From positions 1-17,288 of the forward strand of contig DAIOSQ010000038.1 of NCBI GenBank assembly GCA_036752465.1: a stretch of DNA of 17,288 nucleotides. The letters run 5' to 3'. The translations under genes were made by a program, and so were the position numbers. Below are positions 7,398 through 13,609 of the stretch, piece after piece. The notes below the pieces were generated by a model. The model was not told where the DNA came from, made no database searches, and saw nothing but the letters and a program-made list of their open reading frames with translations. This stretch comes from DAIOSQ01 sp036752465. GTDB lineage: Bacteria; Pseudomonadota; Gammaproteobacteria; Legionellales; Legionellaceae. The stretch's first letter is position 1. Every line of letters starts with the position of its first letter.

Positions 7398-7823
7398 ATG
7401 GGCATCTGGTTTCGCAAGCCCACCATCGCTGAATTGAACGAACGAGGCAGTAACACGCTCGCAGAGTTTCTGGGAATAAAATTTACCGATATCAGTGAGG
7501 ACAGCTTAGCGGCAATTATGCCGGTTCAATCAAGAATCAAACAACCCATGGGAATCGTGCACGGAGGAGCCAACGTGGTGCTGGCAGAAACTGTTGCTAG
7601 CACGGCTGCTAACGCTGTTATTGATAGTGCGCATTATTTCTGTGTCGGCCTGGAAATTAATGCTAATCACATTCGCTCTGTTCGCGCAGGGACCATCACT
7701 GCAACAGCTCGTGCCATCCATCTCGGACGAACCACACAGGTTTGGCAAATTGACTTACATGATAACGCTGGCAATCAAACCTGTGTATCTCGAATGACTG
7801 CCTCAGTGATTGCACGCAGCTGA
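7398..7823 (+). CDS. Hotdog-fold acyl-CoA thioesterase, MenI/YdiI/PaaI type
   Basis: The 141-residue protein is close in pattern to E. coli YdiI (MenI), which hydrolyses 1,4-dihydroxy-2-naphthoyl-CoA in menaquinone synthesis and other acyl-CoAs in vitro. Shared landmarks are KQPMGIVHGGANVVLAET (48-65) with HGG at 55-57 and the catalytic Glu at about 64, then GLEINANHIRS and IHLGRTTQVWQIDL. The single hotdog domain fills the protein, so it should work as a homotetramer in the cytoplasm. Whether this organism makes menaquinone cannot be told from the window, so the natural substrate stays open. It is the last gene of the ftsYEX-rpoH run and begins 2 bp after the small protein. Family call strong, substrate uncertain. 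Confidence 0.9.
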   Translation: MGIWFRKPTIAELNERGSNTLAEFLGIKFTDISEDSLAAIMPVQSRIKQPMGIVHGGANVVLAETVASTAANAVIDSAHYFCVGLEINANHIRSVRAGTITATARAIHLGRTTQVWQIDLHDNAGNQTCVSRMTASVIARS

Positions 7824-7854
7824 CCCTGGCTCAGCACGAAATTCCCAGGTTTTC
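7824..7854 (+). terminator. Weak possible terminator after the thioesterase gene
   Basis: CCTGG (7825-7829) can pair with CCAGG (7845-7849) around a 15-base loop, followed by TTTTCTT. The stem is short and the loop long, but the position, right after the stop codon and before the rpsP promoter region, fits a transcript end. Confidence 0.25.
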
Positions 7855-7908
7855 TTGCATTAATTGGTTCGCTAACGTGATGACTGTGCGTATTTGCTAA
7901 AAATACTC

Positions 7909-7937
7909 TTCCATATTGCCTCTAATTTTCGTACAAT
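7909..7937 (+). promoter_or_regulatory. Possible promoter of the rpsP-rimM-trmD-rplS operon
   Basis: TACAAT at 7932-7937 is a good -10; TTCCAT at 7909-7914 is a poor -35 at 17-bp spacing. Start would be near 7944, giving a leader of about 39 nt. A 6-bp inverted repeat, GTATTT/AAATAC (7890-7906), lies directly upstream. Confidence 0.4.
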
Positions 7938-7982
7938 ACACGCCATTTTAATAATTATGCCTAACACATTAAGAGGATTCAT

Positions 7983-8237
7983 ATGGTCGTTATACGTTTA
8001 TCTAGACGCGGGTCAAAAAGGCGCCCATTTTACCATGTTGTTGTGACGGATAGTCGTCGACGTCGAGATGGTAATTATATTGAAAATATTGGCTACTTTA
8101 ATCCAATAGCCTGCGGCCAAGAGGTGCGCTTGCATATAGATATGAGCAAAGTGGATTATTGGCAAAACGTAGGCGCTAAGTTATCTGACCGTGTAACCGC
8201 CTTAGTCAAAGAGTTGAACAAAAAAGACGCTGCGTAG
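7983..8237 (+). CDS. rpsP: 30S ribosomal protein S16
   Basis: S16 binds 16S rRNA early in 30S assembly. The 84-residue protein starts MVVIRLSRRGSKRRPFYHVV and contains the family stretch IENIGYFNP (33-41), followed by the usual short variable tail. An AGAGGA Shine-Dalgarno precedes the ATG. It heads the classic rpsP-rimM-trmD-rplS operon. Its TAG stop overlaps the GTG start of rimM. In many gammaproteobacteria ffh lies directly upstream of rpsP; here ffh is in the same window but about 8 kb away on the other strand. Confidence 0.98.
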   Translation: MVVIRLSRRGSKRRPFYHVVVTDSRRRRDGNYIENIGYFNPIACGQEVRLHIDMSKVDYWQNVGAKLSDRVTALVKELNKKDAA

Positions 8238-8746
8238 TGGAAGAGCAACTTGATTGGCTTGTGATAGGGTGCTTTGGAAGACCTCATGGGATTAAAGGGT
8301 TCATCACCATTCACTCCTTGACCGATCCAAAAGACAATATATTGCGGTATCCTAACTGGCATGCATATATCAAACAGCACTGGCAACCGCTCGAAATAGC
8401 AGAGGTAGAAATAACTCACAAACACATGCTGGCAAAAATAAAGCCGTATCAATCTCCCGAAGAGGTTGCTTGCTTAACCAACGTTAACATTGCAATTCTC
8501 AAATCGGCTTTGCCGTCTTTACCAGTAGGTGAGTACTATTGGCACCAGCTTATCAAGATGCAAGTTGTTACGATTGATGGGGAAATCCTAGGAACAGTGC
8601 AGGAGATCCTCTCAACTGGCGCCAATGACGTGTTGATCGTGCAAGGTGACAAAAAGCACTTAATTCCATATGTCCCTGGTGATGTTATTATCGATATTGA
8701 TATAGCAACCCATACCATCAAAATTGACTGGGATGTGGATTTTTAA
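8237..8746 (+). CDS. rimM: Ribosome maturation factor RimM
   Basis: RimM is an assembly factor for the head of the 30S subunit and binds S19. The 169-residue protein has the N-terminal RimM domain (WLVIGCFGRPHGIKGFITIH, about 7-26, then on to 85) and a C-terminal PRC-barrel (about 95-169) with YYWHQLIKMQV and GANDVLIV. The start is a GTG that shares its first base with the rpsP TAG stop, so translation is coupled. This rests on frame continuity and on the family start position; no separate Shine-Dalgarno is obvious. Confidence 0.96.
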   Translation: MEEQLDWLVIGCFGRPHGIKGFITIHSLTDPKDNILRYPNWHAYIKQHWQPLEIAEVEITHKHMLAKIKPYQSPEEVACLTNVNIAILKSALPSLPVGEYYWHQLIKMQVVTIDGEILGTVQEILSTGANDVLIVQGDKKHLIPYVPGDVIIDIDIATHTIKIDWDVDF

Positions 8747-8749
8747 GCT

Positions 8750-9526
8750 ATGATGCGTTTGGGCGTGATTACGCTGATCCCTGAATTTTTTGATGGGATG
8801 CAGTGGGGAGTGCTAGGTCGAGCTCTTAGAAAAAATCTTGTCCAAGTGGATGTCTGGAACCTTAGAAACTGGGGTACAGGTAAGTACAAGAAAGTGGATG
8901 ATAAGCCCTATGGCGGTGGCCCCGGTATGGTCATGCAGTATAAACCGCTCAGCCAGGCTATCCAGCTGGCAAAAAGCAACATGCCGGTAGGCACTAAAAT
9001 TATTTATCTCAGTCCCCAAGGCAAAGTTGTGCAACAAAGTGACTTTAATCAACTTGCAGCGCAACAACAACCGTTACTTTTTCTGGCTGGTCGCTACGAA
9101 GGAATAGACGAACGAGTGATCGAGGAGTACGTCGACGAGGAGTGGTCGGTAGGGGATTATGTGCTCAGTGGGGGTGAGCTGCCAGTATTTATTTGCATTG
9201 ATGCAATCGTGAGGCTCTTGCCTGGAGCTCTTGGCAATCTTGGCTCTGCCGGTCAAGATTCATTTATGAGCGGCTTGCTGGACTGCCCTCATTATACCAG
9301 GCCAGCGTGTATTGATAACAAAGCTGTCCCTCGTGTCCTGTTGGAGGGAGATCATCATAAGGTTGCCCAGTGGCGAAGAAAACAATGTCTGGGGAAGACA
9401 TGGCTAAAAAAACCTGATATATTAATAGGATTAAAATTAAGCACCATGGATCAAAAATTGCTTGAAGATTTTAAACTTGAATATGGCGCAAGCATCTTAA
9501 AACGCCAAACTAGGAGTGACAAATGA
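8750..9526 (+). CDS. trmD: tRNA (guanine37-N1)-methyltransferase TrmD
   Basis: TrmD makes m1G37 next to the anticodon of tRNAs reading CNN codons (Leu, Pro, Arg) and prevents +1 frameshifting. The 258-residue protein shows the SPOUT trefoil-knot signature: YLSPQGK (86-92), LAGRYEGIDERV (112-123) and SVGDYVLSGGELP (133-145). The catalytic Asp of QDSF (D170) and DCPHYTRP (178-185) are present. It begins 3 bp after rimM (ATG at 8750 or the adjacent one at 8753) and its stop overlaps the rplS start as ATGA. Confidence 0.98.
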   Translation: MMRLGVITLIPEFFDGMQWGVLGRALRKNLVQVDVWNLRNWGTGKYKKVDDKPYGGGPGMVMQYKPLSQAIQLAKSNMPVGTKIIYLSPQGKVVQQSDFNQLAAQQQPLLFLAGRYEGIDERVIEEYVDEEWSVGDYVLSGGELPVFICIDAIVRLLPGALGNLGSAGQDSFMSGLLDCPHYTRPACIDNKAVPRVLLEGDHHKVAQWRRKQCLGKTWLKKPDILIGLKLSTMDQKLLEDFKLEYGASILKRQTRSDK

Positions 9527-9894
9527 CGAATATTATCGATGAAATTAACCAAGAACAGATGGGTAAAACAATCCCAGATTTTCAGCCGGGCGACACAGTA
9601 GTTGTGCAAGTCAAAGTTAAGGAGGGTACCCGTGAGCGGTTACAAGCATTTGAAGGCGTCGTAATAGCCAAGCGTAACCGTGGCTTGAATTCTGCATTTA
9701 CCGTGCGAAAAATTTCCCATAATGTGGGTGTAGAGAGAGTTTTTCAGACGTATAGCCCTACTGTTGAAAGCATAACTGTAAAACGCCGTGGTGATGTGCG
9801 TCGTGCTAAACTTTACTATTTGAGAGACTTGGCTGGTCGTGCCGCACGTATCAAAGAGAAATTAACTGGCAAAAAAGTAGAATCCGGAGAATAA
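9523..9894 (+). CDS. rplS: 50S ribosomal protein L19
   Basis: L19 sits at the 30S-50S interface. The 123-residue protein contains FQPGDTVVVQVKVKEG (20-35), FEGVVIAKRNRG (43-54) and a basic C-terminal RRAKLYYLRDLAGRAARIKE stretch, all typical. The ATG overlaps the trmD TGA (ATGA). It closes the conserved operon; the next gene starts 33 bp later on the same strand with no terminator between, so transcription probably continues into it. Confidence 0.98.
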   Translation: MTNIIDEINQEQMGKTIPDFQPGDTVVVQVKVKEGTRERLQAFEGVVIAKRNRGLNSAFTVRKISHNVGVERVFQTYSPTVESITVKRRGDVRRAKLYYLRDLAGRAARIKEKLTGKKVESGE

Positions 9895-9927
9895 TTAGAA
9901 ATACGACAGGTTACGCAGGAGTGTATC

Positions 9928-10584
9928 ATGCCCGGAGTAAGACTAATTACCTTAGTAACTGCTGGCTCCGTAGCAAGAAAACGACATTTATCGAAAATTT
10001 TTGGGTGGGGCGACTCACCTAACCGATTTTATGGCTGTGCAAGCAGCGTTATTTCGCAGTACTTCAAGCGCAATCCATTTTATATTTTGGCATTTTACCG
10101 AATGTATAGTAGAAGGTGCGAGCAGTTGCCGTTATCCTCTGGCAATATTATTCGGCAATCCCCTTGCTTGATCAATGAACCGACAAAGCATATTCGCAGC
10201 GTGCTTCCTGGGCACTTAGGAATGCCCGCATACCGATGGATGCTAGATTACTTTGGAAAGCTTTTTTGCAGATCTGCGCATGTAACCGGGCATTCGTCAA
10301 GTTTCTGGCAGAAGCTGCTGGCAGTGGCCTTATCTATTATATTGTTCCCCACAGTCGGCTTAGCCAATTGTGATCTAAAAAATTATCGCTGGGATTGTGA
10401 TATGCTAGCTAATGTTAACGGCAAAGGAAATACAAAATCGCTAATCTATTGTGACAATATCAATATTTATGTGACACCCGCAGAATATGATCAAATCGCG
10501 CGTTACCAGAGAAATAGAGTCGACATGGAATTAATGATTAATGGTAGCTTTTTTAGTGGTCCTTGCATTGCTATACAGCGATAG
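9928..10584 (+). CDS. Unrecognised protein with internal hydrophobic segment and cysteine-containing C-terminal part
   Basis: I do not recognise this 218-residue protein. The start at ATG 9928 has a good Shine-Dalgarno, CAGGAG, 6 bases upstream. Residues 1-125 are basic (many Arg, Lys, His), contain four Cys (37, 64, 80, 114) and show no family motif. A hydrophobic stretch at about 128-146 (KLLAVALSIILFPTVGLA) looks like a signal peptide core or membrane anchor. The last 72 residues are polar, with Cys at 148, 157, 175 and 213, able to form two disulfides in the periplasm, and carry NCDLKNYRWDCDM and YVTPAEYDQIARYQRNRV. Either it is a type II membrane protein with an odd cytoplasmic part, or the real gene is only the 3' third and the upstream frame is open by chance or decay. 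It lies 33 bp after rplS and 58 bp before ftsB. Confidence 0.6.
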   Translation: MPGVRLITLVTAGSVARKRHLSKIFGWGDSPNRFYGCASSVISQYFKRNPFYILAFYRMYSRRCEQLPLSSGNIIRQSPCLINEPTKHIRSVLPGHLGMPAYRWMLDYFGKLFCRSAHVTGHSSSFWQKLLAVALSIILFPTVGLANCDLKNYRWDCDMLANVNGKGNTKSLIYCDNINIYVTPAEYDQIARYQRNRVDMELMINGSFFSGPCIAIQR

Positions 10585-10642
10585 GGTTGCAATGTCGCAT
10601 GTGGCATGATGAGTGAAGACAACCCTATTTCAAAGGCGTAAC

Positions 10643-10912
10643 ATGAAAATTATTGTCATACTATTAGTCGCTGTCTTCGTAAGCTTGCAATATAAATTGT
10701 GGATTGGAGAAAGTAATGTGTTTCAATCCGCGCATTTAAAAAACAAAATTGCTGAACAAGAAAAGGTAAATACTATTTTGCTTTCCCAAAACAAAGCGCT
10801 CGAGGCTGATATTATCGAACTAAAATCTGGTGATCAAGCCTTAGAAGAGCAAGCGCGCTATGGCCTTGGTATGGTGAAAGAAGGGGAGCTATTTTATCAA
10901 TTTACGGATTGA
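10643..10912 (+). CDS. ftsB: Cell division protein FtsB
   Basis: FtsB is a small bitopic divisome protein that forms the FtsQLB complex, which controls septal peptidoglycan synthesis. The 89-residue product has an N-terminal membrane segment (3-20, ending LQYKLWIG), a periplasmic coiled coil (about 30-66, KIAEQEKVNTILLSQNKALE) and the conserved ALEEQARYGLGMVKEGELFYQ region (written here as two adjoining blocks in the family). I start at ATG 10643, which has AAAGG 6 bases before it, not at an in-frame GTG at 10613. Its usual neighbours (eno, ispD) are absent. Its 3' end overlaps the convergent GHMP kinase gene by 11 bp. Confidence 0.93.
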   Translation: MKIIVILLVAVFVSLQYKLWIGESNVFQSAHLKNKIAEQEKVNTILLSQNKALEADIIELKSGDQALEEQARYGLGMVKEGELFYQFTD

Positions 10913-11810
10913 GTCTGGGCGTAAGGTCCAATAATTCGCAGGTATTGCCGCTTGGGAGCTGTGGCTTGCTTGCCCACAAACTGAGCACATAACCACCCCC
11001 GCCCGATCCAGTTGGTTTCACAGCTATTGCGCCAGCATTACGCAGTTGTTGCATATGGTTAGCGAGAGCCGCTGGCACAAGCCCCCATTGCAAAAAACAA
11101 CTTGAGGCTATCTCTATTGCTTCTGCCAGCAAAGAGAGGCCATTGCTTTTGTCAAGTTTTAACGCGTGCAACGCTAACGCAACACTCTCCTGCATGTGCG
11201 CATCTATTTTTTTTGCCAATGGTTCGCTGATGTCCCACAGCTCCTGGACCGATTGTATGCATACAGCAGTTAGCCCTTTTTCACCACAAAAAGATAAGAA
11301 CCAGTGTGGTTGCCAGGTTTGTTGCACAGGTCTGTGTACGCCATTCTGAAAGTGCACCCCAGCCAAGGATGACGCTCCAGCAATATCAACCCCACTGCTT
11401 TTGCCATGAAAAATATTTTCGAGGTTCTGTGCAAACACGAGATGTTGCTGGGTAGATACCAGCTTCAGATAAACGAACCAGCGGGCCACGGCCACACACA
11501 AAGCAGCTGATCCCCCCATGCCAGTACCCATAGGAATATTGTGGGTCAAAGATAGATGACCACGTAGTACGACATCAGTTTTTCCTAACAACTCAAGTGC
11601 TGCATGAATAGCATGCGACAGCAGTTCCTGGATTTCGGTAGATTGTGTGGCAGGACTAGAGATGGTGAGAGGATCACCAGTAAGTTGATAAGTTAATGTT
11701 AGATTCTTATGTATGATAGGAAAAACTAATGCCGCACCATGTCGTAAAACCGAGTGCTCCCCTGTTAGTATCCACTTGCCGTGAGTAACTGTTTGAAAAT
11801 CATATGACAT
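10902..11810 (-). CDS. Mevalonate kinase-type GHMP kinase
   Basis: This 302-residue GHMP kinase should phosphorylate mevalonate with ATP in the isoprenoid (mevalonate) pathway. The start motif THGKWILTGEHSVLRHG (9-25) matches the mevalonate kinase GK..LxGEH pattern. The phosphate-binding loop is PMGTGMGGSAALCVA (93-107), FHGKSSGVDIAGA (134-146) holds the catalytic Asp, and KPTGSGGGGYV (265-275) is motif 3. The start at 11810 (MSYDFQ) was chosen over 11900 because the shorter form begins just before the conserved motif and overlaps the stop of mvaD by 11 bp. Phosphomevalonate kinase is the main alternative, since the SGVDIA stretch also occurs in that branch. Partner enzymes other than mvaD are not in the window. 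Confidence 0.85.
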   Translation of the reverse strand: MSYDFQTVTHGKWILTGEHSVLRHGAALVFPIIHKNLTLTYQLTGDPLTISSPATQSTEIQELLSHAIHAALELLGKTDVVLRGHLSLTHNIPMGTGMGGSAALCVAVARWFVYLKLVSTQQHLVFAQNLENIFHGKSSGVDIAGASSLAGVHFQNGVHRPVQQTWQPHWFLSFCGEKGLTAVCIQSVQELWDISEPLAKKIDAHMQESVALALHALKLDKSNGLSLLAEAIEIASSCFLQWGLVPAALANHMQQLRNAGAIAVKPTGSGGGGYVLSLWASKPQLPSGNTCELLDLTPRLNP

Positions 11811-12744
11811 GATAGCGCCCGTCAAGATATTTTTGTTGAAAATGATCAGCCAAAGCCTGTTGCGAGCAGCGATAGAGCAGGTGTATGTTAGGACCGGCAT
11901 CCATAGTTACAATCGGACCATCTTGCTCGATTTCCCATAATTTTTCTAACAACGTTAGGACGTGCTGTGTTTCTGCAGTTATGTAATGAAATGGTTGGGC
12001 TGCGGTGGTGAATAAGTTATGCATGTCATGAAACTCCTCCCAGCAAATTCTGTATGCCTTGGCCCAATCTTGGTTTTGCAAGACTTGCAGTAAAGCCTGC
12101 AACCTTAAGTTGGCTCGCTGTGCACGCATGGCATAATGAGGGCTTGAGCAGACACGTAGATGCGCGTCAGTAGAGGATACCAATTTTTCCTCTTGGCTGA
12201 TAACAATCGCTTTATGTATTAAGTTGGTGTAGGGGGTATCGATTGTTTGGATGTTGTCATTATCCCAGAGAACAAATCCATCAAAAAAGGAGCGACAAGA
12301 TGAGCCAGAGCCTTGCCTACTCCAGGTAGCTTGTTGCAATATTGATGGATATGGTTTTGCTGTCAAATCGGTCAAAGCCAATGCTGTACATTTCGTTAAT
12401 GCTGCAAAACTAGCAGCCGAACTGGCAAGACCACAACCCAATGGAAAATTATTTGCTGATCTGACGATAAACGATCCCGAGAAATTAAACTGCTGTTTTA
12501 ACCAGTGCAAATGCTGCAAAAATCGCTTTTCAGCAGCCGGTGAGAGAGTCAGCTGATTGTTTTGCTCGCAAAGAGGTAGCCATTTATCCCGTTGTTCATG
12601 ACTGTGTTCTAGAGTCACTGTGCTTTGTAAATGATTTAAGGTATAGGATAGCGAGGGATTAGCGGCGATATTATGATCGCTGTTTTGCTTGCCCATGTAT
12701 TTGATCAACGCAATATTAGAAGGTGCTTTAGCTAACCATTGCAT
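11800..12744 (-). CDS. mvaD: Diphosphomevalonate decarboxylase
   Basis: It converts mevalonate 5-diphosphate to isopentenyl diphosphate with ATP, the last committed step of the classical mevalonate pathway. The 314-residue protein has APSNIALIKYMGK (7-19), NNFPLGCGLASSAASFAAL (98-116), SRQGSGSSCRSFFDGFVLWD (142-161) and VTMDAGPNIHLL (279-290), with the catalytic Asp at 282 and the diphosphate-binding Arg at 151. The usual Trp in IKYWGK is Met here. The start at 12744 has a strong AAGGAG Shine-Dalgarno 7 bases upstream. It is the first gene of a two-gene unit with the GHMP kinase and is divergent from epmC across a 61-bp gap. The pathway is unusual in gammaproteobacteria and suggests ancient acquisition. 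Confidence 0.93.
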   Translation of the reverse strand: MQWLAKAPSNIALIKYMGKQNSDHNIAANPSLSYTLNHLQSTVTLEHSHEQRDKWLPLCEQNNQLTLSPAAEKRFLQHLHWLKQQFNFSGSFIVRSANNFPLGCGLASSAASFAALTKCTALALTDLTAKPYPSILQQATWSRQGSGSSCRSFFDGFVLWDNDNIQTIDTPYTNLIHKAIVISQEEKLVSSTDAHLRVCSSPHYAMRAQRANLRLQALLQVLQNQDWAKAYRICWEEFHDMHNLFTTAAQPFHYITAETQHVLTLLEKLWEIEQDGPIVTMDAGPNIHLLYRCSQQALADHFQQKYLDGRYHVI

Positions 12745-12767
12745 AGCGCTTCTCCTTGACTTATAAT
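12739..12767 (+). promoter_or_regulatory. Sigma-70 promoter for epmC
   Basis: TTGCAT (12739-12744), a 17-bp spacer and a perfect TATAAT (12762-12767) point rightwards. Transcription would start near 12774, about 32 nt before the ATG at 12806. The -35 lies over the first codons of the divergent mvaD gene, so the two genes share a compact control region. A leftward -10 candidate for mvaD, TATACT, is the reverse complement of 12783-12788. Confidence 0.55.
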
Positions 12768-12805
12768 TTTACCGCGCCGCGAAGTATAAACCAATTTTAC
12801 CCGTG

Positions 12806-13417
12806 ATGAACCTACCATTTGAGTTTTTTTTGAATAAACCACCAGAAAAAGCTATTCAACATGCCTATGAGGATTTGATCTCGTTATTTAGTTATTGTTT
12901 TGAGGTAAGTCACCAAACTAAACTTATTTGTGGCGAAGATGAGCCAATTTATATTCCTGCGAGTCCACAAAAACCCTATCACCAAATAGTTTTTGCACAT
13001 GGGTTTTTTAGCAGTGCATTGCATGAATGCGCACATTGGTTTATTGCGGGCCCAGAGCGCCGCAAAATGCTTGATTATGGCTATTGGTATATTGCGGATG
13101 GAAGAGATGCAGAGCAGCAATTATTGTTTCAGCAAGTTGAAGTTAAACCGCAGGCGATTGAGTGGCTTTTGTCCATTGCCGCAGGGCATCCATTTCGGCT
13201 TAGCGCAGACAACTTAAATGGCCAAGAAGTAGATACGAAAGTGTTTGAACAGGCAGTATATCAACAAGCATTATGGTACTGCCAACACGGTTTGCCGCCG
13301 CGTGCCGCAAAGTTCGAAAAAGCCTTGCGTAGCTTTTATCTGGATAGAAAAATGGTGGGCCGTATAGGGATCGAACCTATGACAAAGAGGTTAAGAGCCT
13401 CCTGCTCTACCAGCTGA
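12806..13417 (+). CDS. epmC: EF-P post-translational modification enzyme EpmC (EF-P hydroxylase), C-terminus altered
   Basis: EpmC hydroxylates the beta-lysylated lysine of elongation factor P made by EpmA and EpmB. The product aligns by eye with E. coli YfcM: GEDEPIYIPA (43-52), IVFAHGFFSSALHECAHWFI (61-80) with the metal-binding HECAH (73-77), then YGYWYIADGRD (91-101) and VEVKPQAIEWLLSIAAG (111-127). ATG 12806 is used; a GTG at 12803 would add one residue, and no clear Shine-Dalgarno is present. The last 21 residues, from about 183 (MVGRIGIEPMTKRLRASC), are translated antisense from the tRNA-Lys gene and replace the family's normal tail. The core looks intact, so the enzyme may still work; either the frame has lost its native stop, or the tail is tolerated. 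Confidence 0.9.
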   Translation: MNLPFEFFLNKPPEKAIQHAYEDLISLFSYCFEVSHQTKLICGEDEPIYIPASPQKPYHQIVFAHGFFSSALHECAHWFIAGPERRKMLDYGYWYIADGRDAEQQLLFQQVEVKPQAIEWLLSIAAGHPFRLSADNLNGQEVDTKVFEQAVYQQALWYCQHGLPPRAAKFEKALRSFYLDRKMVGRIGIEPMTKRLRASCSTS

Positions 13418-13428
13418 GCTAACGGCCC
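13353..13428 (-). tRNA. tRNA-Lys (anticodon CTT)
   Basis: Read on the minus strand, this 76-nt gene folds completely. The acceptor GGGCCGT pairs with ACGGCCC, and the D stem GCTC/GAGC encloses a loop with GG. The anticodon stem GGAGG/CCTCT (one G-T pair) holds the loop CTCTTAA, so the anticodon is CTT and the codon AAG. The variable loop is TTGTC, the T stem ATAGG/CCTAT has the loop TTCGATC, and the CCA end is encoded with discriminator A. TTTTT follows the CCA. The gene lies antisense over the 3' end of the epmC frame, sharing 65 bp. Confidence 0.97.
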
Positions 13429-13454
13429 ACATCCAAAGCTACTTTGGTGTTGTG

Positions 13455-13484
13455 AGCATACAACACGGACCTCACCCATGACAA
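13455..13484 (-). promoter_or_regulatory. Possible promoter for tRNA-Lys
   Basis: On the minus strand TTGTCA (13484-13479), an 18-bp spacer and TATGCT (13460-13455) lie upstream of the tRNA. A start near 13448 would leave about 20 nt of 5' leader for RNase P to remove. The -10 is a modest match. Confidence 0.4.
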
Positions 13485-13545
13485 GCATATCCTGCATCTG
13501 CCAATCGTAGTTGCAAGCAACGCCCAGGATATTTTATAAAATGAT

Positions 13546-13574
13546 TTGCTGCCAGTCGCACATCTTTGTATAAT
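13546..13574 (+). promoter_or_regulatory. Sigma-70 promoter for the DUF47-pit pair
   Basis: TTGCTG (13546-13551), a 17-bp spacer and a perfect TATAAT (13569-13574) precede the DUF47 gene. Start would be near 13581, about 29 nt before the ATG at 13610. I see no Pho box of the E. coli type (repeats of CTGTCAT) here. Confidence 0.55.
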
Positions 13575-13609
13575 CATTTTATTCATTCCATATGATTCAA
13601 TGAGCCAAT

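Noticed and set aside
9928..10290. A structured RNA (RNase P, tmRNA, 6S or 4.5S) in the odd region after rplS
   Set aside because: None of the conserved blocks of these RNAs could be found, and the region keeps one long open frame with a good ribosome site.
10566..10596. CATTGC/GCAATG inverted repeat at the end of the orphan gene as a terminator
   Set aside because: The loop is long and no T-tract follows; ftsB starts shortly after on the same strand.
10613..10642. GTG start extending FtsB by 10 residues
   Set aside because: The ATG at 10643 has a proper Shine-Dalgarno and gives the usual FtsB N-terminus directly at the membrane segment.
12251..12556. 101-codon plus-strand frame antisense to mvaD
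   Set aside because: It is the complement of conserved mvaD motifs; its protein has no family features.
12756..12767. TTGACT directly followed by TATAAT in the epmC-mvaD gap
   Set aside because: The two hexamers are adjacent and cannot serve as a -35/-10 pair; the TATAAT pairs instead with TTGCAT 17 bp upstream.
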